Assembly (NCBI GenBank): GCA_019056595.1
Contig: CP036163.1
Span: 2,232,001-2,296,000, forward strand
Origin: Pectobacterium atrosepticum
GTDB lineage: Bacteria > Pseudomonadota > Gammaproteobacteria > Enterobacterales > Enterobacteriaceae
DNA: 64,000 nt
Reading direction: 5' to 3'
The notes below the pieces were generated by a model that was given only the letters and a program-made list of their open reading frames with translations, was not told the DNA's origin and did no database searches. This document shows positions 52,915 through 61,923 of this stretch, one piece after another (within the stretch, counting starts at the first letter, position 1; every line of letters begins with the position of its first letter). Both the position numbers and the translations under genes were made by a program.

Positions 52915-54039
52915 ATGAAATACCTATTGCCTACGGCAGCCACTGGATTGTTATTACTCGCGGCTCAGCCAGCGGTGGCAGCAAATACGGGCGGCTATGC
53001 CACCACAGATGGTGGAGAAACTTCCGGCGCCGTGAAAAAAACCGCACGTTCTTTGCAAGAAATTGTGGATATTATTGAAGCTGCGAAAGTGGATTCAAAA
53101 GGCAAGAAAGTCAAAGGCGGTGCTTACCCGCTCATCATCACCTATAACGGTAATGAAGATTCATTAATCAAAGCAGCTGAAAAGAATATTTGCGGCCAGT
53201 GGAGTAAGGATGCTCGCGGCGTACAAATCAAAGAGTTCACCAAAGGGATTACCATCCTCGGTACCAATGGTTCATCGGCCAACTTCGGTGTCTGGATCGT
53301 GAACTCCTCTGACGTCGTCGTACGTAATATGCGCTTCGGCTATATGCCGGGCGGTGCGCAAGACGGTGACGCCATTCGTGTTGATAACTCTCCAAACGTC
53401 TGGATTGACCACAATGAGATCTTTGCCAAGAACTTTGAGTGTAAAGGCACGCCAGACAATGACACGACTTTTGAATCGGCCGTCGATATCAAGAAAGGCT
53501 CAACTAACGTCACGGTATCCTACAACTACATTCATGGCATCAAGAAAGTCGGCCTAAGCGGCGCAAGCAATACGGATACAGGACGCAATCTGACTTACCA
53601 TCACAATATCTATCGCGATGTTAACTCACGTCTGCCGCTACAGCGTGGTGGTCTGGTTCATGCTTACAACAACCTGTATGACGGTATCACTGGCTCCGGC
53701 TTTAACGTCCGTCAGAAAGGGATAGCGTTGATCGAAAGCAACTGGTTCGAAAATGCGCTCAACCCGGTGACTGCACGTAACGACAGCTCCAACTTCGGTA
53801 CCTGGGAGTTGCGTAACAACAACGTCACAAAACCGGCAGACTTCTCCAAATACAACATCACCTGGGGTCGTCCTTCCACGCCTCACGTCAATGCTGATGA
53901 TTGGAAAAACACCGGCAAGTTCCCTTCCATTTCTTACAAATACTCCCCAGTTTCGGCACAGTGTGTGAAAGATAAGCTGGCGAACTACGCGGGTGTAAGT
54001 AAAAACCTAGCGGTACTGACAGCAGCTAACTGCAAATAA
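52915..54039 (+). CDS. pelB: Secreted pectate lyase, PL1 family (second of three)
   Basis: Same family, length (374 aa) and motif layout as the first copy: VWIDHNEIFA, DNDTTFESAVD, RLPLQR, and NVRQKGIALIESNWFENA. The signal peptide MKYLLPTAATGLLLLAAQ..AVA differs by only a few residues from the well-known PelB leader. ATG at 52915 behind AAGGAGACAGTCATA. The copies differ throughout in scattered residues and silent sites, so they are old paralogues, not a recent or assembly duplication. The leader carries a palindromic insertion not found in the other copies. Confidence 0.96.
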   Translation: MKYLLPTAATGLLLLAAQPAVAANTGGYATTDGGETSGAVKKTARSLQEIVDIIEAAKVDSKGKKVKGGAYPLIITYNGNEDSLIKAAEKNICGQWSKDARGVQIKEFTKGITILGTNGSSANFGVWIVNSSDVVVRNMRFGYMPGGAQDGDAIRVDNSPNVWIDHNEIFAKNFECKGTPDNDTTFESAVDIKKGSTNVTVSYNYIHGIKKVGLSGASNTDTGRNLTYHHNIYRDVNSRLPLQRGGLVHAYNNLYDGITGSGFNVRQKGIALIESNWFENALNPVTARNDSSNFGTWELRNNNVTKPADFSKYNITWGRPSTPHVNADDWKNTGKFPSISYKYSPVSAQCVKDKLANYAGVSKNLAVLTAANCK

Positions 54040-54059
54040 ACACGGTCAGATTTACCCTC

Positions 54060-54090
54060 AAGCGAGCGCTAAGCGCTCGCTTATTTTTTA
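54060..54090 (+). terminator. pelB terminator
   Basis: AAGCGAGCGC-TAA-GCGCTCGCTT, ten perfect pairs with a three-base loop, then ATTTTTTA. Confidence 0.92.
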
Positions 54091-54289
54091 TGAGGGCCGA
54101 CATGTGAGCATGAATATTCATCTCAATAAAGAAGTAATAAATTAACTATCATGCTAATTATTTTAATGGTTAATTACTGATGTAATGGGAAACAATTCAC
54201 AACACGGGATTAATTAATAATTTGATCGGAATCAATTATTTTTTGATACTTTCATCTCAATGAGAAATTTTACTTATTTCTTGATACCG

Positions 54290-54305
54290 CTCACAGTTAT
54301 CACCT
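54290..54305 (+). promoter_or_regulatory. Candidate CRP site upstream of pelC
   Basis: CTTGA-TACCGC-TCACA: perfect right half, three of five bases in the left half. It lies 319 bases upstream of the pelC start, close to the relative position of the pelA site. Confidence 0.4.
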
Positions 54306-54535
54306 ATATCAAAACGCTTCCAGTGCAGAATAATAAAACGAAATATAATTTTATTTTTCATAAAAACTATCAACCCACTGATTTTATAAAAAATGAAAAA
54401 AATATCATCATTTAAAATAGAGACTTATTAATCACACATATTTCTCTGTGTTATTCAGTCGATATATTTAATATCTAAATATTGAATTATTTTATTTTTA
54501 TGATAACACTTAATCGGGGTTTCAATAAACCTTGA

Positions 54536-54552
54536 TTTCATTTTTATTGAAA
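54536..54552. promoter_or_regulatory. pelC copy of the shared pel promoter palindrome
   Basis: TTTCATTTTTATTGAAA, one base different from the pelA copy, about 72 bases upstream of the start codon. A TATAAT follows 9 bases later. Confidence 0.5.
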
Positions 54553-54624
54553 CATCAAATAATATAATCTGGGTGATGTGGAACATTAATACCCAAAAAA
54601 TTCTATTCCAAGGAGAGTACCCTA

Positions 54625-55749
54625 ATGAAATACCTACTGCCTTCTACAGCCGCTGGGCTGTTATTACTTGCAGCCCAACCGACGATGGCGGCAAATACGG
54701 GGGGTTACGCTACCACTGACGGTGGTAACGTTGCCGGTGCCGTGAACAAAACTGCGCGCTCTATGCAAGATATCATTGATATTATCGAAGAGGCGAAGCT
54801 GGATTCTAAAGGTAAGAAAGTCAAAGGTGGGGCTTACCCACTCATCATCACCTATAACGGTAATGAAGACGCGCTGATCAAAGCTGCTGAAAACAATATC
54901 TGCGGCCAGTGGAGTAAAGACGCTCGCGGTGTGGAAATCAAAGAGTTTACCAAAGGGGTTACCATCATCGGTACCAACGGATCTTCCGCTAACTTCGGGA
55001 TCTGGCTGACAAAATCATCTGATGTCATCATACGCAACATGCGCTTTGGTTACATGCCGGGTGGCGCGCAGGACGGTGATGCCATTCGTATCGATAACAC
55101 GCCGAACGTTTGGATTGACCACAACGAGATCTTCGCTAAAAACTTTGAATGTCAGGGCACAAAAGACGGTGACACCACCTTCGAATCTGCGATTGATATC
55201 AAGAAAGCTTCTACCAACGTGACGGTGTCGTACAACTACATTCACGGCATCAAAAAGGTGGGACTGAGCGGCTTCAGCAGCAGCGATACGGGCCGTGATC
55301 TGACTTACCATCACAATATTTACGACGACGTTAACGCCCGTCTCCCACTGCAACGCGGCGGTCAGGTTCACGCTTACAACAACCTGTATACCGGCATCAC
55401 CAGTTCTGGCCTGAACGTACGCCAGAAAGGGATTGCGCTGATCGAACGTAACTGGTTCGAGAATGCGAAAAACCCGGTGACCTCACGTTACGACGGTTCC
55501 AACTTCGGTACCTGGGAACTGCGTAATAACAACATCATGAGCCCAGCCGACTTCGCTAAATACAATATCACTTGGGATAAAGACACCAAAGCCTACGTGA
55601 ATGCTGAAGACTGGAAAAGTACCGGCACGTTCGCTTCTGTTCCTTACAGCTACTCTCCAGTTTCACCACAGTGCGTGAAAGATAAACTGGCGAACTATGC
55701 TGGCGTGAACAAAAACCTGGCCGTGCTGACGGCAGCAAATTGCAACTAA
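54625..55749 (+). CDS. pelC: Secreted pectate lyase, PL1 family (third of three)
   Basis: 374 aa, aligned end to end with the first two copies. Signal peptide MKYLLPSTAAGLLLLAAQ..TMA. It differs most within the substrate-facing segments: KDGDTTFESAID for DNDTTFESAVD, FSSSDTGRDL for SSNTDTGRNL, and NARLPLQRGG. These changes may tune pattern of attack or pH optimum; that is inference. Catalytic RLPLQR and VWIDHNE motifs are intact. Leader closely matches that of pelA. Confidence 0.95.
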   Translation: MKYLLPSTAAGLLLLAAQPTMAANTGGYATTDGGNVAGAVNKTARSMQDIIDIIEEAKLDSKGKKVKGGAYPLIITYNGNEDALIKAAENNICGQWSKDARGVEIKEFTKGVTIIGTNGSSANFGIWLTKSSDVIIRNMRFGYMPGGAQDGDAIRIDNTPNVWIDHNEIFAKNFECQGTKDGDTTFESAIDIKKASTNVTVSYNYIHGIKKVGLSGFSSSDTGRDLTYHHNIYDDVNARLPLQRGGQVHAYNNLYTGITSSGLNVRQKGIALIERNWFENAKNPVTSRYDGSNFGTWELRNNNIMSPADFAKYNITWDKDTKAYVNAEDWKSTGTFASVPYSYSPVSPQCVKDKLANYAGVNKNLAVLTAANCN

Positions 55750-55780
55750 TCACGAAGTGTAAAGTGTAATAAGCGGACTT

Positions 55781-55820
55781 CAGGCTCCTACCCTCATTGT
55801 CCTGTGCTAGCAGGAGCCTG
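55781..55820 (+). repeat. Inverted repeat between pelC and pelZ
   Basis: CAGGCTCCT (55781-55789) pairs with AGGAGCCTG (55812-55820) across a 22-base loop; no T run. It may protect the pelC mRNA 3' end. Confidence 0.45.
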
Positions 55821-55864
55821 CAAGCGAGCTTAACGCCCGTTGATTTATCGTTCGGGCAGCACTT

Positions 55865-55894
55865 GAGCGAGTCCTAATGGCTCGCTCATTTTTA
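55865..55894 (+). terminator. Terminator after pelC
   Basis: GAGCGAG (55865-55871) pairs with CTCGCTC (55881-55887), then ATTTTTA. It lies just 24 bases before pelZ, so pelZ is either reached by read-through or has a promoter in the short gap. Confidence 0.82.
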
Positions 55895-55917
55895 TCGTTA
55901 ATATTCAAGGAAATGAA

Positions 55918-57195
55918 ATGAAACGTTCTCTTCTGTTCGCCGCACTGTTCAGTACCTGCACAGTATTCAGTGTCGGCATACCGATGGCTAGCGCCGCCAC
56001 ACCGGCAGCACCAGAGTTGAAAGGATTCGGAACGGATACCGTGGCAGGCAGTGGTGGACGCATTATTCGCGTCACAACGCTGGCTTCATCCGGGGCAGGT
56101 TCACTCAGAGAAGCACTGGCCGCTAAAGGGCCACGCATTATCGTTTTCGAGGTTGGCGGCATCATCGACCTGAATAAAAGTGACCTTCGATTAACGGAAC
56201 CGTTTGTCACCATCGCTGGCCAAACCGCTCCCTCTCCCGGTATCACAATCATTCGCGGCGGGATGGGGATTAGCACGCATGATGTGCTCATGCAGCATCT
56301 GCGTTTTCGTATCGGCGATGCCGGTACGGGTAAAAAAAGTGGCTTTGAACGCGACGTTTCAATCAACGGCAAAGATGCCTATAACGTCGTGATAGACCAC
56401 AGTAGCTTTGCCTGGGGGACGGACGAGAACCTGTCTATCTCCGGCCCTCGCTACGACGGGCCTCAGGGCACTGCGCACCGAATCACGCTCTCAAATAATA
56501 TCGTTGCTGAAGGCTTATACGACTCGGCTCATACCAAAGGTATTCACTCGATGGGGACGCTGGTTCACGATAACGTGACTGACGTGTCGATCGTGGGCAG
56601 CCTGTATGCCCACAACAACGAACGCAACGCCTGGTTCAAAGCAGGCTCAACGGGCGTCATGGTCAATAACCTGATCTACAACCCCGGCATCTGGGGCGTT
56701 CGCGTTGGTGGCGTAAAAGGAGAATGGGAAGGGAAAACCATGCCCGCCAGCCCGCGCGTTTCCGTCGCGGGTAACGTGATGCACTACGGCGCAAATACCA
56801 AAGCGGGTTTAGGGCTGGTAGGGAGCAACAGCGCCGGCGATGTCTGGATGTCGGATAACCTCGCATACGATGCCAAGGGCAACGCCGCCCCGCAAACGTC
56901 AGGCACTGGGATTACGTTACTCAAGGTGTCCCCTATTTGGCCTGCGGGCTTAACGGCGGCATCAGCCAGCGCCGTCACCAATCAGGTACTGCAAAGTGCA
57001 GGCGCACGTCCTAAAGATCGTGACGCCGTCGATAAGCGTATCGTGGACAACGTCAAACAGCGGAAAGGTGGTTTCGTGAACAGCCAGGAAGACGTTGGCG
57101 GCTACCCCGTAGCAACGGCAACCTACCGTCAACTGAACGTACCGAGTACCGGCGTGGACACCTGGCTACAGCAGATGGCAAAAGCGCTGGAGTAA
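55918..57195 (+). CDS. pelZ: Pectate lyase PelZ
   Basis: Secreted beta-helix pectate lyase described next to pelC in Dickeya, where activity is weak and synergistic. 425 aa with an N-terminal signal peptide of about 26 residues (MKRSLLFAALFSTCTVFSV..ASA). The mature part begins APELKGFGTDTVAGSGGRII. PL1-like features: GSLREAL, IDHSSFAWGTDENLSI and an arginine in NNERNAWFKAGS. It is not a close paralogue of the three upstream pel genes. A good SD (AAGGAAATGAA) precedes the ATG. In Dickeya, pelZ is transcribed by read-through from pelC. Confidence 0.9.
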   Translation: MKRSLLFAALFSTCTVFSVGIPMASAATPAAPELKGFGTDTVAGSGGRIIRVTTLASSGAGSLREALAAKGPRIIVFEVGGIIDLNKSDLRLTEPFVTIAGQTAPSPGITIIRGGMGISTHDVLMQHLRFRIGDAGTGKKSGFERDVSINGKDAYNVVIDHSSFAWGTDENLSISGPRYDGPQGTAHRITLSNNIVAEGLYDSAHTKGIHSMGTLVHDNVTDVSIVGSLYAHNNERNAWFKAGSTGVMVNNLIYNPGIWGVRVGGVKGEWEGKTMPASPRVSVAGNVMHYGANTKAGLGLVGSNSAGDVWMSDNLAYDAKGNAAPQTSGTGITLLKVSPIWPAGLTAASASAVTNQVLQSAGARPKDRDAVDKRIVDNVKQRKGGFVNSQEDVGGYPVATATYRQLNVPSTGVDTWLQQMAKALE

Positions 57196-57221
57196 CGTGC
57201 TAGCAGAGACGTTAAGATCGC

Positions 57222-57245
57222 AAAGGCCACTCTCGTGGCCTTTTT
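57222..57245. terminator. Bidirectional terminator between pelZ and ppiA
   Basis: AAAGGCCAC-TCTC-GTGGCCTTT with a T run after; serves both convergent genes. Confidence 0.9.
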
Positions 57246-57280
57246 CATATTCTCAGTTTCTTACTTCTCTATCACGCTAA

Positions 57281-57850
57281 TCAAGGCAACACTTTCACTG
57301 ACTGAATCACGATCGGCGTAGTCGGTACGTTCTGATAAGGCCCGACGTTTTTCGTTGGTACCTGAGAGATCTTATCCACGACTTCCATACCCTTCACCAC
57401 TTTACCGAACACGGCATAGCCAAAATCACGCTGCCCGTGATCGAGGAAAGCATTGTCCGCTATGTTGATAAAGAACTGGCTAGTCGCACTGTCTTTGTCG
57501 GACGTGCGCGCCATGGCAATCGTGCCGCGTTGGTTACGCAAACCGTTATCGGCTTCATTCTTGATCGGCGCATTCGGCGCTTTCTGGTTCATTTCGCCAG
57601 AAAAACCGCCACCCTGCACCATAAAGCCTGGGATCACACGGTGAAATGTCGTCCCGTTATAAAAGCCGTTGTTAACGTACTCGACGAAATTTTTTACCGA
57701 AATCGGTGCCTTTTGATTATCTAAAGACAGTTCGATATTGCCTGCGGACGTCGTCAACAGCACATGAGTAGTGCCGGAAGCCGCAAAGGCTGGGGAAAAT
57801 GCCGTCAGTGAAATAAGGGCCGCCGCAGCAACCAGAGTACGTTTAAACAT
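57281..57850 (-). CDS. ppiA: Periplasmic cyclophilin-type peptidyl-prolyl isomerase A
   Basis: Periplasmic prolyl isomerase. 189 aa from the ATG at 57850 behind AAGGAATTC; the 38-residue upstream extension is not coding. Signal peptide [19 protein letters not shown].. cleaved after about residue 23. Cyclophilin motifs [27 protein letters not shown] and [14 protein letters not shown] are all present. It returns the core gene order after the pel insertion. Confidence 0.97.
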   Translation of the reverse strand: MFKRTLVAAAALISLTAFSPAFAASGTTHVLLTTSAGNIELSLDNQKAPISVKNFVEYVNNGFYNGTTFHRVIPGFMVQGGGFSGEMNQKAPNAPIKNEADNGLRNQRGTIAMARTSDKDSATSQFFINIADNAFLDHGQRDFGYAVFGKVVKGMEVVDKISQVPTKNVGPYQNVPTTPIVIQSVKVLP

Positions 57851-57989
57851 AAGAATTCCTTTTGGAAGAGGCTGACTACAGAAAGCGTAATGATTGTAAG
57901 TTTCCGCACTCTTCAACGCTACCCATTTACCTTTTTTTACGTATAAAAGTCTGTTCGTAACCAACTGTGATCGAAAACCTGCATGAAAG

Positions 57990-58020
57990 ATAAAAAAAGG
58001 GCCGATTGCTCAGCCCTCAG
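57990..58020 (-). terminator. Terminator of the ABC transporter operon
   Basis: On the minus strand AGGGC and GCCCT (57998-58017) form a stem followed by a seven-base T run, between the last transporter gene and ppiA. Confidence 0.75.
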
Positions 58021-58152
58021 ACCGTACGGAACGAGAACGGGGGGAATGGGATAGAAGAGTAAAGCGTCCGCGCCAAGGATGGCGCGGCTCGAGCTTACAT
58101 GGACGTACTTGCAGCGTCTTTACGATCTACCCATTATCACCGCTCAGCAAAC

Positions 58153-58962
58153 TCAGCCCATACGCTCCGAACGTACCGCCAGATCGCGACTGTACTGACG
58201 GCTGGCCTCCACCAGCATCGAGGTGTAAGCATCCTTCGGCACATCGCTGGTCAAATCGTCGGTTTCCAGCGTTTCCAGTATCTTGCCGTATTGCATCACC
58301 GCCACTTTATGACACAGATGGGAGATTACGCCCAAATCATGCGTCACCATCAGGTAAGTCAGCTTTTCCTGCTGCTGCAAGTCAGTCAGTAGATTGAGAA
58401 TTTCCGCCTGCACCGACACATCCAGCGCCGACGTTGGCTCATCCAGCAGCAGAACTCTCGGCTCCAGAATCAACGCTCGGGCAATCGCCACACGCTGGCG
58501 CTGTCCACCCGATAGCTGATGCGGATAGCGGCGACGGAAGTTCGTTCCCAGCCCGACCTTTTCCAGCAAGGTATCAATACGATCGTCACGATCGCCAAAG
58601 CGGTGGATCGACAGCGGTTCTTCCAGAATCGACTCCACTGTATGACGGGGGTGCAGCGATCCATACGGATCCTGAAACACCATCTGCACCCGACGACAGC
58701 GTGCCTGATCGATCCGGTGCGCCAGCTTCTTCCCGTCAATGTGCAGCGTGCCTTCCCAGTGATTAAACAGTCCGGCCAGACACTTCAGCACCGTGGTTTT
58801 GCCAGAACCCGATTCCCCTACCAGACCAAAAATATCGCCATCGTTGACTGTGAGATTCACATCGTACAACACCTGATTCTTTGCATTGCCATGCCCAAAA
58901 GAGAGATTCAGGTTATTCACTTCGATCATCGGCTTGCGCTGACTTATTGCTTCAGTTGCCAT
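58153..58962 (-). CDS. Oligopeptide-type ABC transporter ATPase (DppF/OppF-like)
   Basis: 269 aa cytosolic ATPase of the peptide/nickel/opine uptake family. Walker A GLVGESGSGKTT near 44, signature LSGGQRQRVAIARAL near 155, Walker B VLLLDEPTSALD near 177, and the H loop MVTHDLGVI. The RRVQMVFQDPYGSLHP segment is typical of DppF/OppF. Last gene of the operon, 11 bases after the DppD-like gene. Confidence 0.94.
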   Translation of the reverse strand: MATEAISQRKPMIEVNNLNLSFGHGNAKNQVLYDVNLTVNDGDIFGLVGESGSGKTTVLKCLAGLFNHWEGTLHIDGKKLAHRIDQARCRRVQMVFQDPYGSLHPRHTVESILEEPLSIHRFGDRDDRIDTLLEKVGLGTNFRRRYPHQLSGGQRQRVAIARALILEPRVLLLDEPTSALDVSVQAEILNLLTDLQQQEKLTYLMVTHDLGVISHLCHKVAVMQYGKILETLETDDLTSDVPKDAYTSMLVEASRQYSRDLAVRSERMG

Positions 58963-58973
58963 GATTATCCCCT

Positions 58974-59861
58974 TTATCCATTGATCCAGGCTGGATCGCG
59001 ATTCATCACCGGCAAACGCGGGCGGCGGTGGTCGATATCCGGCAGCGAATTCAGCAACCCACGCGTATACGGATGCTGTGCGTTGTCCAGATCGGCGGCG
59101 GCAATCGACTCCACGACACGCCCGGCGTACATCACCAGCACCCGATCGCAGAAGCTACGCACCAGATTGATGTCGTGGCTGATAAAAATCAGCCCCAGAC
59201 CGCGCTCACTCACCAGATCGTCCAACATCGCCAACACCTGCAAGCGCACGGATACATCCAGCGCGGAGGTCGGTTCATCGGCAATCACAATTTCGGGTTC
59301 GGTAATCAGCATCATCGCAATCATGATGCGCTGCCCCTGCCCGCCCGAAATCTCATGGGGATACAGATTGTAGACACGCTCTGGCTGACGAATACGCACC
59401 ACATCCAGCATCGCCATGACCTTCTCCTTCGCCTCGCGGTGCGACACCCTATGGTGCGCCAGATAGGCTTCGGCAATCTGATCGCCGACGCAAACCACCG
59501 GGTTCAGCGAATATTTGGGGTCCTGCATAATCATGGATATGCGCTTGCCGCGAATCTGACGCATCCGCGCCTCATCCGCTTTCAGCAGATCGGTATCACC
59601 GAAGCGCAGTTTGTCTGCTGTAATCCGCGCGCTGTGCGGATGCAGTTGCAACAGCGCACGGCCAACCGTCGATTTACCGGAGCCGGATTCACCGACAATC
59701 GCCAGCTTTTCACAGCCCAGCGTAAAGGAGACACCGCGCACGGCATCCGTCACAGCACCACGGTTCACGAAACCTACCCGCAGATTTTCCACTTCCATCA
59801 GGGGCGAGCTTCCCGGCGCACGTTGAGAAAACTTATTCAGTTCTGGGATCGAGGATGTCAC
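58974..59861 (-). CDS. Oligopeptide-type ABC transporter ATPase (DppD/OppD-like)
   Basis: 295 aa from a GTG at 59861, behind GGAG with nine bases spacing; a TTG five codons earlier and an ATG at 59798 are alternatives. Walker A IVGESGSGKSTVGR, signature ISGGQGQRIMIAMM (Ile in place of Leu, Gly in place of Arg at one place), Walker B IVIADEPTSALD. The C-terminus (QHPYTRGLLNSLPDI) is typical of DppD. Overlaps the upstream permease gene by about 29 bases. It ends without a visible cysteine cluster. Confidence 0.92.
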   Translation of the reverse strand: MTSSIPELNKFSQRAPGSSPLMEVENLRVGFVNRGAVTDAVRGVSFTLGCEKLAIVGESGSGKSTVGRALLQLHPHSARITADKLRFGDTDLLKADEARMRQIRGKRISMIMQDPKYSLNPVVCVGDQIAEAYLAHHRVSHREAKEKVMAMLDVVRIRQPERVYNLYPHEISGGQGQRIMIAMMLITEPEIVIADEPTSALDVSVRLQVLAMLDDLVSERGLGLIFISHDINLVRSFCDRVLVMYAGRVVESIAAADLDNAQHPYTRGLLNSLPDIDHRRPRLPVMNRDPAWING

Positions 59862-60756
59862 GTAGGCCGTCTCCAAGGAAGTTGAACGCCAGGCTGTTAA
59901 TCAAAATCGCCAGCCCCGGAATAGTTACTAACCACCAGCACTCCATCATGTAACGACGACCCGCAGAGATCATCGCGCCCCATTCAGGATCGGGCGGCTG
60001 TGCCCCCAACCCCAGAAAACCCAGACCCGCTGCTGTCAGAATAATGCCCGCCATATTCATGGTGATACGAATAATCACCGACGGCAGACAGAGCGGCACA
60101 ATGTGGTGCAGCAGAATGCGGACAGACGATGCTCCTTGCAGCTTCACTGCAGAAATAAAGTCCGCGTGACGCAGCGACAGCGTCTCCGCCCTTGCCAGAC
60201 GAGCAATCGGCGGCCAAGCCGTCAGCGTAATCGCGATCACCACATGATCCAGACCGGGGCCGAGCGCCGCCACGAACGCCAGCGCCAATACCAGGCTGGG
60301 GAAAGAGATGAAAATATCGGTGATACGCATCAGGATGGTATCGACGATACCGCCGTAATACCCAGAAATCACACCCAGCGCCAGCCCGATCGGCCCAACG
60401 GTGACCGACACCAGCGCAACGATATACAGCGTGATGCGTGAACCGTAGACCAGACGACTAAACACATCACGACCAAACTCATCGGTGCCAAAGTAATGTG
60501 CCGCACTCGGTGCCTGTAATGCGTTGGCCAAATCCTGTACCAGTGGGTCGTGCGTGGCGATCCACGGTGCGAAGATGGCAACCAGCATCAGCATCAGCAC
60601 AATCGCGGAACCAATCGCGGTCAGTGGATTGCGCAGCATCGTCAATAAAAACCCGCCGATTCGCGCCCCGCGTAGCCGCAGACGACTCACGCGTTTTTCC
60701 GGCGGCGTCCGCATTACCGACTCACGACTGACCGGCGGCTCAGAGGAAATATTCAT
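59833..60756 (-). CDS. Oligopeptide-type ABC transporter permease (DppC-like)
   Basis: 307-aa inner-membrane permease with six predicted helices. The N-terminal OppC_N segment is MLRNPLTAIGSAIVLMLML; APSAAHYFGTDEFGRDVFSRLVYG is the classic DppC motif before the second helix; the EAA-type loop is ARAETLSLRHADFISAVKLQG. Starts with a four-base overlap to the DppB-like gene. Confidence 0.95.
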   Translation of the reverse strand: MNISSEPPVSRESVMRTPPEKRVSRLRLRGARIGGFLLTMLRNPLTAIGSAIVLMLMLVAIFAPWIATHDPLVQDLANALQAPSAAHYFGTDEFGRDVFSRLVYGSRITLYIVALVSVTVGPIGLALGVISGYYGGIVDTILMRITDIFISFPSLVLALAFVAALGPGLDHVVIAITLTAWPPIARLARAETLSLRHADFISAVKLQGASSVRILLHHIVPLCLPSVIIRITMNMAGIILTAAGLGFLGLGAQPPDPEWGAMISAGRRYMMECWWLVTIPGLAILINSLAFNFLGDGLRDILDPRTE

Positions 60757-61793
60757 GCGTTCGTCCTCGGATCAAAGATTTGATACAACATGTCCGACAG
60801 CAGGTTAAGCGTCACAAAGATCAACCCCACCAGCAGCACACACCCCATAACCGCATTCATATCGCCCAGCAGCAGGCTGCCCGTCAGATAGGAACCAAAG
60901 CCCGGCCATGAGAAGACCGTTTCGATAAGTACCGCCCCTTCAAGCAGAGAGCCATACGCCAGCGCCACCACCGTCAGAAGCTGAACCAGAATATTGCGAA
61001 ACGCATGCGCCCAGACGACACGAAACTCAGACAGCCCTTTCACTCGCGCAGTAATGATGTATTCCTGCGAAAGCTGCGCCAGCATGAAGCTACGCGTCAT
61101 ACGGCTGATATAGGCCAGTGAATGGAAACCGAGAATCGTGGCTGGCAACACCAGATGGTTCAGCGCGCTGCGGAACACATCCCACTCGCCTGCCAGTAGC
61201 GAATCCACCAACAGCAGACCGGTACGGTTCTCCACCAGACCGTCGTAGGCCATATCAACCCGCCCAGCGCCGCCAACCCAGTTCAGCCAGGCATAGAACA
61301 CCAGCAGCCCCATCATCCCGACCCAGAATATCGGCGTGGAATAACCGGCCAGACTGATAAAACGCACCACATAATCCGCCCACTTACCGCGCCGTGCCGC
61401 AGCCAGCACGCCTAGCGGTACGCCCAAGCCGGCCCCCACGATAATCGCCATGGTGGCCAGCTCGATGGTGGCGGGGAAAACCCGGATAATGTCATCCACG
61501 ACCGGTCGCCCAGTCAGAAGCGCATTGCCCAAATCCCCATGCATCAGTGAATTGAAGTAAATAAAGAACTGGACATACAGTGGCTTATCCAACCCCAGCT
61601 GTTGGTAAACCTGTTGATAGGTACTTTGGTCAGCATCCTGCCCGACAATAGCCAGGACTGGATCGATTGGCATCACGCGGCCGATCACGAAGGTCAGGAT
61701 TAATAACCCGAACAGCGTGATGACGACCTGAAACAGACGTTTTGCCAAACGACGCAGTACTCCACCCGGCTTGATCCAATCAGAGAAAACCAT
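60753..61793 (-). CDS. Oligopeptide-type ABC transporter permease (DppB-like)
   Basis: 346-aa permease: first helix about 20-40 (VVITLFGLLILTFVIGRVMP), then the QQLGLDKPLYVQFF motif, and the EAA loop SQEYIITARVKGLSEFRVVWAHAF. The ending YQIFDPRTNA is usual. SD CAGGAGAAA before the ATG. It follows the binding-protein gene after a 130-base gap that contains a stable hairpin. Confidence 0.95.
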   Translation of the reverse strand: MVFSDWIKPGGVLRRLAKRLFQVVITLFGLLILTFVIGRVMPIDPVLAIVGQDADQSTYQQVYQQLGLDKPLYVQFFIYFNSLMHGDLGNALLTGRPVVDDIIRVFPATIELATMAIIVGAGLGVPLGVLAAARRGKWADYVVRFISLAGYSTPIFWVGMMGLLVFYAWLNWVGGAGRVDMAYDGLVENRTGLLLVDSLLAGEWDVFRSALNHLVLPATILGFHSLAYISRMTRSFMLAQLSQEYIITARVKGLSEFRVVWAHAFRNILVQLLTVVALAYGSLLEGAVLIETVFSWPGFGSYLTGSLLLGDMNAVMGCVLLVGLIFVTLNLLSDMLYQIFDPRTNA

Positions 61794-61873
61794 GTTCTTT
61801 CTCCTGATATCCCGGTTAACGACGACAGCAAATCGCCACTCACGCGGTCATCTCTTTTTAGCGTATCTGATCG

Positions 61874-61906
61874 GGATGATTAGCCGGGAACGCAGGCTAA
61901 TCATCC
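61874..61906 (-). promoter_or_regulatory. Intercistronic hairpin between binding protein and permease genes
   Basis: GGATGATTAGCC pairs perfectly with GGCTAATCATCC (12 pairs, nine-base loop), just past the stop of the binding-protein gene. No T run follows. It probably stabilises the upstream mRNA or attenuates it, so that more binding protein than permease is made. Confidence 0.6.
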
Positions 61907-61923
61907 GGTTTAACGTGTGGACA

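Larger units (their letters stand above)
54040..54624. other. pelB-pelC intergenic region
   Basis: 585 bases without a gene: the pelB terminator, a CRP-like site at 54290-54305, the shared pel palindrome at 54536-54552, a TATAAT at 54562-54567 and the SD CCAAGGAG. Its last 110 bases align with the pelA upstream region (shared TAACACTTA, AAACCTT and ATACCCAAAAAATTCTAT). Confidence 0.6.
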
